In this document: in pieces, positions 26,591 through 38,448 of the stretch
How positions within the stretch are numbered: position 1 is the first letter of the stretch
Layout of the letters: the number at the start of each line of letters is the position of its first letter
Assembly: GCA_030248065.1 (NCBI GenBank)
Contig: JASAMV010004440.1
Span: 1-64,000 of the forward strand
Source of the DNA: Rhynchonema sp. JSB1_4
Lineage: Eukaryota > Nematoda > Chromadorea > Monhysterida > Xyalidae
Reading direction: 5' to 3'
DNA: 64,000 bases
The notes under the pieces: generated by a model
Databases searched by the model: none
Seen by the model: the letters and a program-made list of their open reading frames with translations, nothing else
What the model was told of the DNA's origin: nothing
Translations under genes and position numbers: made by a program

Positions 26591-27162
26591 TATGATTAAC
26601 AATCTGTTGAATATGCGATTTGATTGTTTTTACCAAAACGAGATCGAGTATACTGTTGCTACTGTTTTCTTGCGTAAAATATGTGATATGAGCAGAACAT
26701 TTTTTCATTCCACCGGTGTGGTAAACGTTGCTGTGTTCAGTAAGCCAAAACCAGTGATAAATGTCCAAACACACACACACACAGTGCATCACTTGCACTG
26801 AACAAACAGTTGATCTATCGTTTGACGTTACGGTTGAAATCCTGTGGCCGGGCAATTGAGCAATGCACATTTGGGCAAGACCACATTGAGCAAGAAAAAA
26901 AGAGCAGAGGTCTTATTATGTCCCACAATGGCTCGGACCAGACTGATTTTGGTATTAGGCGTAGGCTCACACTTAGGCTTAGTTTTGTGTTGAGCCTAGG
27001 ACTGTTCGTTTTTAGGTTCTGCTCTTTTGGCCCTTGCCTTTTTTCAGTTGCTCAAAAAGTGGTGTTGCTCAAATGCGCTTTGCTCAATTGCCCGTCCGCC
27101 TGAAATGCCCCTTTCCGGTTTTCACAGCGCACGCGTTACTGTTTTTTTACTAAATGTTCAGA

Positions 27163-27435
27163 TATAGTAAATTTCTAATTTCGTTGCCTCATGCATTTTT
27201 ACAGACGCAGGGAAACTCCCGTTCGAAGTCGAAGCAGGCAACAAGCTCAACACACAGTCAACAAGCCACGCAGCTGGCTCGTGTGCGTTTCGAATGTTTC
27301 AGTCACACCAGCTGCGCGTGTCAGCTCCGTGGCTTGTTGACTGTGTGTTGAGCTTGTTGCCTGCTTCGACTTCGAATGGGAGTTTCCCTGCGTCTGTAAA
27401 AATGCATGAGGCAACGAAATTAGAAGTTTACTATA
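27163..27435. mobile_element. Fold-back MITE family D, copy 2
   Basis: Same element as 10604-10876: TATAGTAAATTTCTAATTTC left, GAAATTAGAAGTTTACTATA right, with the GAAGTCGAAGCAGGCAACAA arm and its complement inside. Non-coding. Confidence 0.88.
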
Positions 27436-28646
27436 CCACGTCGTGAAATGGAGTTCAGAATACTGGACTGGTGCACGACCAAATCGAAGCATGCATGGCG
27501 GGCGTCAAAAATCCCGAAACAAAAAAAACCGGAACAAAATCCCGAAAAGCTCAGAAAAATAAAAGAGTGTAAGAGTGGATAAATTTTGTATCGGAATTGG
27601 GTGCAGATCAAGTTGGTCGAGTCAAGATTTTTATTTTTCGGAATTTCCTTCCGGATTTTTTTTCGGGATTTCTACCCCACCCGCATCATGTACACACCTG
27701 ATCGTTGCCCTGGCAGCCACTTGTATTGATTGATATTATGTAGCTTTTATCAGTTTGTATTATGGCAAAAGAGCAACACAAGGTCACCAAAACACATTTT
27801 CGGTCGCAGGACAAAACACTGAGAATTGCAGATTGTAGATACAGAACAGCACACAAAATATATTCATAAGATTATCAAAAATTAATGATCACATGTACCA
27901 TTTAACACAAGACCAAGAGGGATAATCGCAAAATTATAAAAATCATCATCATCATTTTCGAAATACGAAAAACAAAAAAATTACGTGATGACAAAGCGCA
28001 CGTAAAACTCTGAGCGTTTCAGTCTCTCACATTGCGTAACAATCAAATCAGATTCAGATCATCACAAAGGTTACTCGTATCGAACTAGAAATTTAGCCCA
28101 CTCCACCACACTCTATGCAAGTGTACCATAACATTAAACATAAGATTTCGACATCGACAGAGTTCAAAATATTTTTATGAACAAAATTCAGTTGGTCGGA
28201 CGGCCCAGTAACCTGCGGCTGCAACACACACATTAGCTGTACACATTAATTCGGGATACGATCCGAGTAAAATAGAAAGAATGTTCATTTTCATCGAGCC
28301 ATGAGTAGAACTTGACACTGACAGAGAAACAGCATAACATTCATTGAGGTTATTTTGGTTAAACACAAACAAAAACAAGCTGCAAACTGGAAATCAGTGA
28401 AGTGTATTTTCAGAGCTGTCAGCACTTTTAGTAGCGGTTCAAATAAGCCCTGCACAAAAAACGTAAAGTTCCACAAATGAAATGGTCCTTTCAAAATGTG
28501 GCAAAAACATAGATGTGCTTCAAGAACCAAGCTCAGTAAAAAAGAGCGAATGAAGGCAGATGTTAGAAGCATTATGCAATAAAGAGTCTGTTGGCCACCA
28601 GGAAATTATGCATCAGTTAATCAACGAATTAAACCATGAACCAAAC
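27436..28646. other. Spacer between mARC and CYRI
   Basis: No exon recognised. AT-rich, with a GGGATTTTT/AAAAATCCC-type inverted patch near 27508-27675. Confidence 0.45.
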
Positions 28647-29057
28647 CAGTGTAGTTCCTGGGGGGGAGGGGGGACCCCCCCCTCGGGTACGTCTGTTCCC
28701 CCTCCGAGGTACGCCTGCCCCACTGTTCCCCCTCCGGGTACGTCTGCTCCCCCAATTTTTTCCTAAAATGGGCAAATTTAGGCCTAAAATAGGCATTTTT
28801 AGGCCAAAAATAGGTAAACTTTAGGTGAAACCTCCAAAAAAACGCCAAAATACCCTTTTTATAGGGGATTTTTCGCAAAAGAAGGCAAAAATAGTCCAAT
28901 TTTTCGACCTCAAAAAATGACTTTTTTCCGTCCCCCCCCCCCCCCCAAATTGGGACTTCCCCCCCCCCTTCCCCCCCCCCCAGGTAGGTACGTCTGTTCC
29001 CCCTCCGAAAATAGTGGAGGGTACGTCTGTTCCCCCTCCGGACCAGGAACTACACTG
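28647..29057. mobile_element. hAT-like element B2, poly-C rich
   Basis: Ends CAGTGTAGTTCCTGG / CCAGGAACTACACTG with the perfect octamer AACCAAAC on both sides (28639-28646, 29058-29065). The interior consists of long C runs, GTACGTCTGTTCCCCCTCCG repeats and short AT-rich text. No coding capacity. Confidence 0.9.
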
Positions 29058-29065
29058 AACCAAAC

Positions 29066-29485
29066 CAGTGATGTACTTGGTCCGAACAAGATACATATTT
29101 TTTATATAGCTGGAGGGGTCAGGCGCAAGAAAGATAGATAGCCAGCCGGGTGCCCCGATTTTCGGGGTATGGTAAGGAACCAAGAAAGATAGATAGCGGT
29201 TTGGGCCGAGTATTGTCCAAAAAAGGGTTAAAATTAAGCCTTTAATTGCAAACACAGGCACACTAGCACAAATATATCACACAACAACGTCAAAATGGCG
29301 GTGAAAACTGATAGATTGGGCAAAAAGAACCGCGCGAAGCGCGAAAAATTTTTTGAGGTCATTTCTGTGAAGCAAATTCCGTTGACAGAAGAAAGATAGA
29401 TAGCTGGGACAGCATAGCAAGAAAAATAGACAGCTGAATTTGAGAGGGTAATACCCCCCCGGCCCCCCCCCAAACTACATCATTG
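29066..29485. mobile_element. hAT-like element B3, overlapping the CYRI stop
   Basis: Ends CAGTGATGTACTTGG / CAAACTACATCATTG, again with AACCAAAC on both sides (29058-29065, 29486-29493). It adjoins B2 with only the shared octamer between them. Its right end holds the last codon and the stop of CYRI. Confidence 0.85.
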
Positions 29486-32400
29486 AACCAAACCGAGCAT
29501 CAATTTTATTGATTTGGGCGTGTTGTTGTTGTTGGCAGTTTTGCTCGTCCAGCGCAGGGCATTCAGAAGGTTCTCACTTTCCGGTGCGTGAGCCTGCAGC
29601 AGACGAATAACGCGGCGAATCTGCGAGAAAGTACACGAAATATTTACAAATTGCATTCGCTGAATTTGTTTTTCAAGCGTGAAACGACCAGTGGAGCTTG
29701 TTGTTGTATGATTTGTTCTCTTTTACGAGAATGAGCGGTGCGCCAGGAGACGTCGTCAGTGATAATCTGTCAGATGGCATCGCCAATCTTATTAAACCGG
29801 GCCCGCCGCTATTGTTTTTTGGGTTTTGGACCTCGGTTTCTTTATATTAATCGTTAGTTCGCACTGGGATGAAGAACATTAACCTTCAAGAACTTCACCA
29901 AACTGACGTTTACCCACCGAAATCGATCCACCAACATGGCCGTACGGGAACAAATCACCCCAATATTGACGCACTATGTGTGCATGGAAATCAGGATGTC
30001 CAAAGGAAAATTCAGATCACAGAGGTGTGGTATAGGCGGCGCGTTACGGTAGGTTGACAAAACATTTATTATTTACAAAAGAGCTAAAGTTACTAAATCG
30101 CCATTTTGGTGAAGTTCGTCAAAACTGATGTTTTTTATCTCGATGCCAACAAACGATATAAGTGTAAAAACCGAGGTCGAAAACCAAAAAAACAATAGCG
30201 GCGAGGCCGCTTTAATAACAGACAAAAAGCGGGAAACCGAACCAGAAATCATTCTGTAGTGAGTGCAAGGACCAAGGCAGGAGCACGCCCGCGGTCCTGT
30301 TTCATGTCATGTATGACTGGCGGCCAACACAAAAAACCAAGTGCGATATCAAACTTCGCGATCGGATCGGATGTGACTTGCCTTGGTCGCGCGTGATTCT
30401 TGCATTAAAGATATCCTTCGACCCACAAAGTTCATCCAGCTTATCAGTTATTCATTTTAGATCCGGGGACACACATCTTACGGAGACCGAAGTTAGTGGC
30501 ATCGCTAAATTTCTCAATAGCCTTAACGAAAAACGTCACGTGCCCAATCACGATTGCCCAAAACTATACACTTACGTCAATATCACACGATCTGACGAAC
30601 GCTCCATTCGGATGCACGTGGTCATAGAGCACCACCGATGCGGTCATCACACGCAGACAAAACAGACGCGTCTCGGCGCGCAGGAAACGCTCGGATAACG
30701 TGCTGCAATTTGGGCTAGAGAAAAATGGGGGAGGGGGCCGGCGGGGGGGCGATAATTCATCAGCTAGTGTGTTTCAGCAATCTGAGGCTGCTTTTTGGCA
30801 ACAGAAAATGTCGGTATAAGAACGGGAAGCACCCATATCTGAAAAGTTTCTGCAAACCCAAACCGCTTGACAGCTAGCTCGAGCTTCCAAAAGGCAAACA
30901 GTGTCTTTTATGCGCTGAATTCATACCGCACAAAATGCCAAGATTTGCCAAATGCAAATAACGAGACCGGAGAAAACCCACGTCAAAAGATGTTATTTAG
31001 TCAAGTTGGGTATCCAGCTGATCTGCGTTGATCTGGTTAAAATGTCATTCGTTGAGCCCCACGCACTACGTCATCAATCGTGGTCTGTCAATCATTCACT
31101 CAATCAAATGAACAGAACGGACACTGTCAGCGTCAAAACGTCAAAAACTGACAAAAAAACCCAGCTCACGGATTTTCCAGCATTGACCGACAGATCCGTG
31201 ACATTGTGGATAACATATCCGTGGTGTTCTCGACCGGAAGTGCCGGATGCTGAAAAAAACAATTATTGGAAATTGGGATAAAATTGGTGACCAACAATTA
31301 TATGCTTCTTGCACTTAACCTTCTTCTATTATGTATCATTGAGTTGGTGCGCACGCAATAAACCAATAATGTGACAGCAATGAATTCTGCCAGTTTCGTA
31401 GTTTTTGTTCACCGATGCGAGTCGGGATATAGGCTTGCGCCAGATGGCCATACTGGTAATCCCAAAAGTGACGGGTCAGAAAAAATGCACACTTCACTGC
31501 AGTGGTGTAGCTACCCAGGCGGGGCGGCAACCTACTGTACCACCAAGAATGTGGGGCGGCAACCTACCTACTGTACCGGCCGAGCTAGGGGGGAACAAAA
31601 TTTTTTAGGTCGAAATATTGATGAAAATGTATTCTAACACGCTAATTTCGCGCGTAGCGCGCGATTTTTCGCCTATTTGGAGTGAAAAATACCGATTTTA
31701 TGCCATTTTGAGCCAAAAATCGCAACTTACTGTCCGGCGACCTACCTACTGTACCAGGATGGAGCGTCAACCTACCTACCTACTGTACGTAGGGGGGACC
31801 CCCACCCCCCCCCCCCCCCCCCTGCTACACCATTGCTTCACTGCTCGTTCACAATGCTGTTTCCAGCCAACGACGAACAAAGCAAGCCGAGCAACGAAAC
31901 AGAATTAAAAAAAAACTGAAACATACACACCCTTCGCACAAAAGAGTCAGTTGCGCGTTTCAGTGTCGACAGCATCGGCGTGGGATCGGCGAAAAAGAAG
32001 CTCATCATATTGGCCAGGTCAACAGCGATAAGCACGTCGCATTTCGGACTCTGCAACTAGGGACTACGGTAGTACTGGCCTGCAGGTATTAGACACATTG
32101 TGATCGGTCCACTCTGGAATTGGGTACAGTTGCAAGTGGAAAAAACGGGTTTTTCCTGAAACAAGACGAAACAAAATCGTTTTTTTTTTCAGTGAAGCAT
32201 ATTTTTCCGGAAACAATTCAACGGCGAATTTTGAACTTTTCTGAAAAAGTGTCAAAACTGTTGGAAAAAAAACCTATTTTTATTGCAGAAACATACTTTT
32301 TCAAGTGTTTTCCAGGACTTTTATGGCTTTTATTGGCACTTTCTCAACAGGATTACCGTTCGTACACCACTTTTAGCGCATAATGTGCCAAATATACATC

Positions 32401-33409
32401 ATTTTGACCGGTGCCCAAATTTGGCTCGGAAAAATCGAAAATAATGTTTTTTTCACTAAATATATTTTTCTGAAAAATTGCAACTATAGAATTGGGTCAT
32501 GTGACTTTCTGTATCAACTATGTTTCCAGCGATGTAAACTAATGATGATGCCAGTAACGCTGGCTAACGTTACAGACTTTTAGTCGAGTAGCTGTCTTTG
32601 CACGTCGGAATTGAAGGAATTTCCAAGAAACAGGTCGTGCATTCGTGAACCGATTCACGGCAAATTTATGAAGATTACGCTGTCGAAATATAGTACCACT
32701 ACGCCAACACGAGCCCGATTTCGGAGGTGGCAGAATAATGAAAGACTGACACGTGGCTGCTGATTTGGGAATCGCTACACGTTGTGGAATACAACCTATG
32801 GTGCATGAGGATCTTCTCCTTCTATTCGTTTTGAATATACAGCACCTTCGAAATCGGGCTCGCGTTGGCGTAGTTTGCCTTTCGAACGCAAAAACCACCA
32901 ACCGCGACACCATAAGCCAGTTGATTTCTGCTCATTGTGCGTCGGTAGTAGCTGAAATCATTCTGAATGGCTGGCGTGCACATTTTTCGTTCGTCAAATT
33001 GCAACGTGAATTGAAGAATTTGCGCGAATTGTTTGGTGAGAGCCTGATGCTGTTCAAGCTGATCCAATGACGGTAATGGTCCGCTGCATAATTCCCACAG
33101 CAACATCGGTACGACTTGTTCTGTAATTTTTAATTTGTACAGTCCTGTTTTTTTAAATCTTTTTAATTATATACTCACACCGTAATCTGCGTTGGATCCA
33201 CGGACTGTTTGAAAGTGTGATTTTAGTGGCCCTTGCCGAGAAACAAACTCACGTTCATATGTGCATTTTGTGAAATCAGAGGGCCGCCAAACCAAATACC
33301 AACCTAATCTGAGCGAGAAATCGTAATACATTTTCAGTCGTTTAACGTGAGCGATTACATCGAGCCAGCATGAGCGTTGCAGTTCAACGTCATCGGATAA
33401 ATTTATGGC
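29480..33409 (-). CDS. cyri: CYRI / FAM49 Rac1-binding protein, N-terminus missing
   Basis: Exons in transcript order: 33409-33300, 33083-32903, 32050-31931, 31249-31170, 30702-30576, 29620-29480, giving 252 codons plus stop in a closed frame. CYRI proteins bind active Rac1 and restrain the WAVE/SCAR actin complex at the leading edge. Diagnostic blocks: LQRSCWLDVIAHVKRLKMYY, QALTKQFAQILQFTLQFDE, NDFSYYRRTMSR (including the adjacent Arg pair needed for Rac1 binding in the family), LANMMSFFFADPTPMLSTL, LPVENTTDMLSTM, LFCLRVMTASVVLYDHVHP and ESENLLNALRWTSK near the C-terminus. Homologues have about 70 more residues at the N-terminus, with a myristoylated Gly2; that exon was not found upstream. 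The donor of the first listed exon could instead be four bases earlier, but only the chosen one keeps frame. Confidence 0.9.
31500..31835. mobile_element. hAT-like element B1 in a CYRI intron
   Basis: CAGTGGTGTAGC / GCTACACCATTG ends, with a perfect 8-bp duplication CTTCACTG (31492-31499, 31836-31843). The interior holds GGCAACCTACTGTACC repeats and a C run, in the style of B2 and B3. Confidence 0.9.
32696..32879. mobile_element. Short inverted-repeat element in a CYRI intron
   Basis: ACTACGCCAACACGAGCCCG left pairs with CGGGCTCGCGTTGGCGTAGT right. Termini match the element at 9903-10455. It lies just downstream of the second recognised CYRI exon. Confidence 0.8.
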
Positions 33410-33982
33410 CTGCAATATGCGGCAGCTTTTTTTTAGCGTTCTGCACAGCGCACAGACAGTATGCTGCCTCGGGTCCTTCAGTCTGTGAAGACGAAACCGC
33501 CCAAACAGCATTTTTGTTTTTCGGTTTTTTTTGTGAAAATTTGCTGTGGTCTCATTGCCATGTCGGCCTTATTTTTTGCTTTTCAGCCTTGTCTGGCTTC
33601 CGTTTGGTTCGTGTTGGATGACAAACCAGGCCCGGTATATCAAGCTTGGTGATCAAATCTGTTGTGATCACTCAAACTCAATTTGTGCCCCCTGCTCGAA
33701 CAACACCAAACAAAAGTAAAAAAAATGGGCAAAAAACTGAACGTTTGTGGTTTGATTGAGTAGTGGTCCGGTTTCAACCAACATTTCTGATCGAATCAGT
33801 GGCCCCATTGGCGTAATTGTCAATATCGTGCAATAAAAGTCCCGAATGTTCCATAACGTTCAGCGCTACGTCGTACACTTCTAACTCGGCGTCCGTTGGT
33901 TGGGCATCTGTGAATGAACGATCAGCTGAGGCAACGTTTGGAATGACTTTCAATCAACATCAGCAAAGCAAAACAAATGAAA

Positions 33983-34424
33983 TACCGTATTCGCTAAAAT
34001 AAAGACCTCATCCTCAATGCAGTCCATTATAAATTACGGCATGGTTGAAGGTTGAGTGCCGCATTTGCGAAAATAGAGTCCTCCAAAAGTACAGCCCCTT
34101 ATCGGTCGAAAATAACATCGGATTTAGAACGCTCTCGGCCAACAGTGGAAATGTTTTTCTTGTAAAATGACCGAGTGAAAAAATTGAACCCCCAACACAG
34201 ACTTTTTTGAAAACATTCAAATGCACATTAACGCTGTTAAAGGCAGAAAATACCCTAAACATGCCATTTTTAGGGGCATTATTAAAAGTGATTTTTTTGG
34301 TCGGGAGGCCAAATGAAAAATATAACCCCCCCAATAGTTGACCCCCCCATAAATTGAACCCCCCCCAAAATGACCCCAGTGAAAAAATAGACCCCCCCCG
34401 GGTCCTATTTCCGACAATACGGTA
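33983..34424. mobile_element. Element with TACCGTA/TACGGTA ends, C-rich interior
   Basis: TACCGTATTCGCTAAAATAAAGACC at the left (shown here only by its ends) mirrors GGGTCCTATTTCCGACAATACGGTA at the right. The interior repeats GAACCCCC / AATAGACCCC-like units. No flanking duplication could be fixed. Confidence 0.6.
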
Positions 34425-34924
34425 ACCCCCCTAACGACACCACTGCTCCTGGTTTCTTTACACCGTTATTCCGTCATCAAAAGTGATACGCGACACGACA
34501 GCCAGCCGTACAGACGTTTTGTGCCGCCTGCCTGCCAGATGAATTCTCAAAATTCAGGCACTGGCGCTGCCGCAACCAACTGTCAAAATCCATCACGACA
34601 TCAGCGAACGAGTCGTGCATTCGACTGGCATCACATGGCGCGCGCAATGCCGACCGCAGCGCTTCGGCGCACGTCGCCGCCGTCATCATCCACCAACTTT
34701 GCCTTTTCCCTTTCGTTTGTTGTTTGCTCTTCCCCACTCCTCTGGTTCGCCGAAAATCTTCGATTATCAGAGTTACCAAACTGAAATTGGAGCCTATATT
34801 GTGGGACGATTGAATGTGATGTGTTGTGTGCAGTGCGAACACAACTGAAACGTTGACAACGCTAGATTTAGTGCTATTTCGCCGCCCCCGTCCGGGCCCT
34901 CCTATACTGGCGTTTGGCGTACCG

Positions 34925-34925
34925 C

Positions 34926-34962
<37 letters not shown>

Positions 34963-35063
34963 ACCACCCCCCCCACCCCCAAAAATCTTCCCCCCCCCCC
35001 CCCCCCCCAAACCGGATTTCCCCCCCCCCCCCAAAATCCCAGGTACACCTCCCCCCCCCCCAC
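34925..35063. repeat. Poly-C tracts
   Basis: Runs of C up to about 37 bases, interrupted by AAAATC and ACC. Outer copies of TGGCGTaCCG at about 34915 and 35131 suggest another short element. The run length is vulnerable to sequencing error. Confidence 0.85.
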
Positions 35064-35139
35064 CCCCCTACCCGCCCCCATTTTTTACACCTATTTACCC
35101 AACCCGCCCCGCAAAAGTAGCCACAGCACTGGCGTACCG

Positions 35140-35525
35140 TAAAACCTAAAATACAAGGGGGGCTGTATTTTTCACTGACCCCTTTTAGGGGGGGCTGTAT
35201 TTTTGGGGGCTCTATTTTTGGGGGGCTGTATTTTTTCGCTGTCCAAAATCTCAAAAAATGTCCCAAAAAATAACCCTAAAATGGAGTCCTGTCAGGGTGT
35301 TACTGGTCATTATTGAGTGTTTTTAGGTGCAGATCTTCCATAAAAGGCTTTACGTCATCATATACTCAACCACAAACGTTGTACACAAGGTGTCTTACAC
35401 AAGAACTTGACTTTACGACCCCCAAGTTGTTCATTGTTCATTCATGATTATCATTGTGTTGCGTACACTCGTTTATTTTTCAGGTGCTTTTAGGGGGGGC
35501 TGTAGGTCTTTGGGGGAGCCTTAGG
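35140..35525. repeat. GGGGGGCTGTATTTT repeats
   Basis: Several GGGGGCTGTATTTTT units at 35158-35235 and a related GGGGGGGCTGTAGGTCTTTG unit near 35492-35512 bracket a 250-bp AT-rich core. Possibly one more C/G-rich element. Confidence 0.55.
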
Positions 35526-35579
35526 AAATAGAAACCTTTGAATTTGAAAAAAACGTTAGGCTTTGGCTTAGGCTTAGGT

Positions 35580-37150
35580 AGGCCTGGGCACAATACCACT
35601 TTTGACACCCAATACCAATACCAATACCGGCCCTGTACCAATACCCAATACCCAATACCAATACCGAATTGGGGACCCAATACCGATACCCAATACCAAT
35701 ACCGGGCGAGACCCAATTAGGCCTGGGCACAATACCACTTTTGACACCCAATACCAATACCCAATACCAATACCGGTCCTGTACCAATACCCAATACCCA
35801 ATACCAATACCAAAGCCAATACCAATACCCGAACCAATACGGCTGAGACCCAATCCAATACCAATCCCAATACCAGATCAATACTACTAAAGTGCCTGGT
35901 ATTGGGTTTGGTATTGTTCGTATTAAGTATTAGTCGCTGGTCTCGCATTGGGTTGGGAATTGGTCTAGTACTGTTTCAGAATTGACTTCCCTTTGGTCTG
36001 GTATTGGGTTGGTATTGGGTTTGGTATTGGGTTTTGAGTAGGTATTGGGTTTGGTATTGGTTTGGTATTGGGTTTTTCTGGATTAGTATTGGGTATTGGT
36101 TTTGACCCAATACCTGGGCAAACCCAATACCAATACCCAATACCAATACCAGGCTAGCTTCAATACCAATACCCAATACCCAATACCAGAATTACACCCA
36201 ATACCAATACCAAACACTGGTATTGGTATTGGTATTGGGTGGTATTGGTATTGGGTATTGGGTATTGTGCCCACCCATAGACCCAATACCAATACCAATA
36301 CCCAATACCAAATCAATACTACTGAAGTGCCTGGTATTGGGTTTGGTATTGGGTTGGTATTGGTATTGAGTATTGGGTATTGGGTTGGTATTGGTATTGG
36401 GTATTGGGTATTGGTCTTAGTATTGGTTTGGTATTGGGTTTTTGGTCTGGTATCAGTGTTGGAGGTGGGGGGGGTTTTGGTGGGGGGTTCCCCCCCCCAG
36501 TAAAGTAGGTATCCCCCCTCGCCTGGTACAGTAGGTATCCCCCCCCGATGTTTGGTATGGTACAGTAGGTATCCCCCCCCGATTTTCACCCCGGTACAGT
36601 AGGTATCCCCCCCGATTGTGCCCCCAAAAGTGCCAATTTTTGACCAAAATGGCCAATATTAGTGTAAAATCGGTGGTTTTTACCTCAAATTACCCAAAAT
36701 TCGCGCGCTACGCGCGCAAATCCACGTTTTCACACGATTCCACACAAAAAACACAAAAAATCCCCACCCCAAAACCCCCCCCCCCCCCCCCCCCCCCCAC
36801 CCCCCCCCCTAGGTACATCTCCCCCCCCAGGCCTCGGCTCTGGTCGTAGGATCCCCCCCCTGAGCGCGGTCGTGTATCCCCCCCCTCCAGAGTACCTCCA
36901 ACACTGTCTGGTATTGGGTTGGTATTGGGTTTGGTATTGGTTTGGTATTGGGTTTTGGTCAGGTATTGGGTTTGGTATTGGTTTGTATTGGGTTTTTCTG
37001 GGTTAGTAGGGATTGGTTTTGACCCCAATACCTGGGTCAACCCAATACCAATACCCAATACCAATACCAGCCGCTTCAGATCCATACCCATACCCATACC
37101 AGATCCCAATCCATACCAACCTGGTATTGGTATTGGTATTGGGTGGTATG
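35580..37150. repeat. CCCAATACCAATA satellite arrays in both orientations
   Basis: Units of CCAATA / CCCAATA occupy about 35607-35885, 36105-36215 and 37020-37085. The complementary TATTGG / GGTATTGGG units occupy about 35897-36095, 36215-36270, 36330-36470 and 36905-37000. AGGCCTGGGCACAATACCAC occurs twice (35580, 35719). A C-rich block (36480-36900, AGTAGGTATCCCCCCC units) interrupts the array. Confidence 0.9.
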
Positions 37151-37686
37151 GCAACGGGACTAGCTTACTTGCCCACCAACAGCCAGCCTGAATCAAATAA
37201 AACCACAGCCACGACAAAAACTCTGTATCTCTCCCCCCGAAAATGCGCTCGTCTCTGCACTTGCACTGCTCAATTCCAAAAATGATTTTTTTTTCTTTTT
37301 TTCAACACTGAGCGGAGGAAGAACGAAACTATCACAAATTTGATTAGGAGATAAAAAATCTTTGGTTGATGGAAGACTGATTACTATTGTAATCAGTGCA
37401 CTCTGCAGAGGCTCTGGGGGGAAGACTGATTATGGATTTGAAAATAAAACGGATTAAACGGAATTCGCATAATCAGCCTTCCCCAAAGGGCCGTTTCCCG
37501 GGAAGACTGATTCGGTGCTTGCTGCCCGGTCGCCGGCCCGCCTGTTTGCCGGCGGCCAGCCAACAACGGAGCGGCCAGCCAGCCACCAAGCCAGCCCGCC
37601 GCAGGACGACAGCGCCACCCCGCCCCCCCGCCGAAAAACCCACCGAAATCTTTGGAAAATCATCTACTAGGTGCCCTTGATCATCA

Positions 37687-38277
37687 GGTTTAAAGGGGGC
37701 AACTCATTGCTAAAAGTGCCCTGTTTATGGTTTCAGCGTGTAGTTGAGACCCGCGCCATCACAAAGCCACCAAGATTAAGCAGCCGATCGGTTCGGAATC
37801 GGCCGAGATCGAAGCGATTGAATCGGGTCGACTAGGAACAAAAATAATTTTGGAGCAGCTGCATTTTTATTGCAAGTCAGGGGAACCTCGTACTCTGGCC
37901 ATGAAACATTCAGAAAAACAGTCCTTTCTACATATATGAAAACAAAGACACATTTCTTGCTGTACTTGGTCAGCCAGCTGACAGCCGCGTCACGCAGTGA
38001 TCGAATGCACCAAGAAATCTTTCCTTTGTTTTCATATAAAAACGACTATTTTTCTGAATGTTTCATGGCCAGCGTACGAGGTTCCCCTGAATTGCAATAA
38101 AAATGCAGCTGGTCCAAACTTATTTTTGTTCCTGGTTGGACCGATTCAATCGCTTCAATCTCGGTCGATTTTCATCCGATTGATTTAAATCTTGATGTCA
38201 TTCTGATCGCACATATCCCAGCTACAAGCTGATATCATAAAAAGAGCACTTTTAGCAATGAGTCCGCCCCTTTAACC
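37687..38277. mobile_element. Long-TIR fold-back element, about 590 bp
   Basis: Almost the whole element is an inverted repeat: TTTAAAGGGGGCAACTCATT pairs with AATGAGTCCGCCCCTTTAA, and GGGGAACCTCGTACTCTGGC pairs with GCCAGCGTACGAGGTTCCCC. No coding sequence. Confidence 0.88.
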
Positions 38278-38448
38278 GTTACACGCAGCTGGCTGTGTGT
38301 GCATTAAAGTGCAAGGGACATAATTAATATTTGGGAAACGGGACTATTTTTTATTGCTGGAATTGAAAGTCGCACGCAAGCGGATCATTCTTCAAAAAGA
38401 AGCACCGGCGAAAAGTGTCAATTGAAGTGTCAAAAAGAGTGCCAAAGG

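Noticed and set aside
34477..35266. Long Gly-rich and Pro-rich open frames on both strands
   Set aside because: They arise from poly-C/poly-G tracts that lack stop codons; no splice context or conserved domain.
35480..37217. Several open frames of about 110-170 codons rich in Tyr, Trp, Gly, Ile or Asn, Thr, Pro
   Set aside because: Products of the CCAATA/TATTGG satellite read in different frames.
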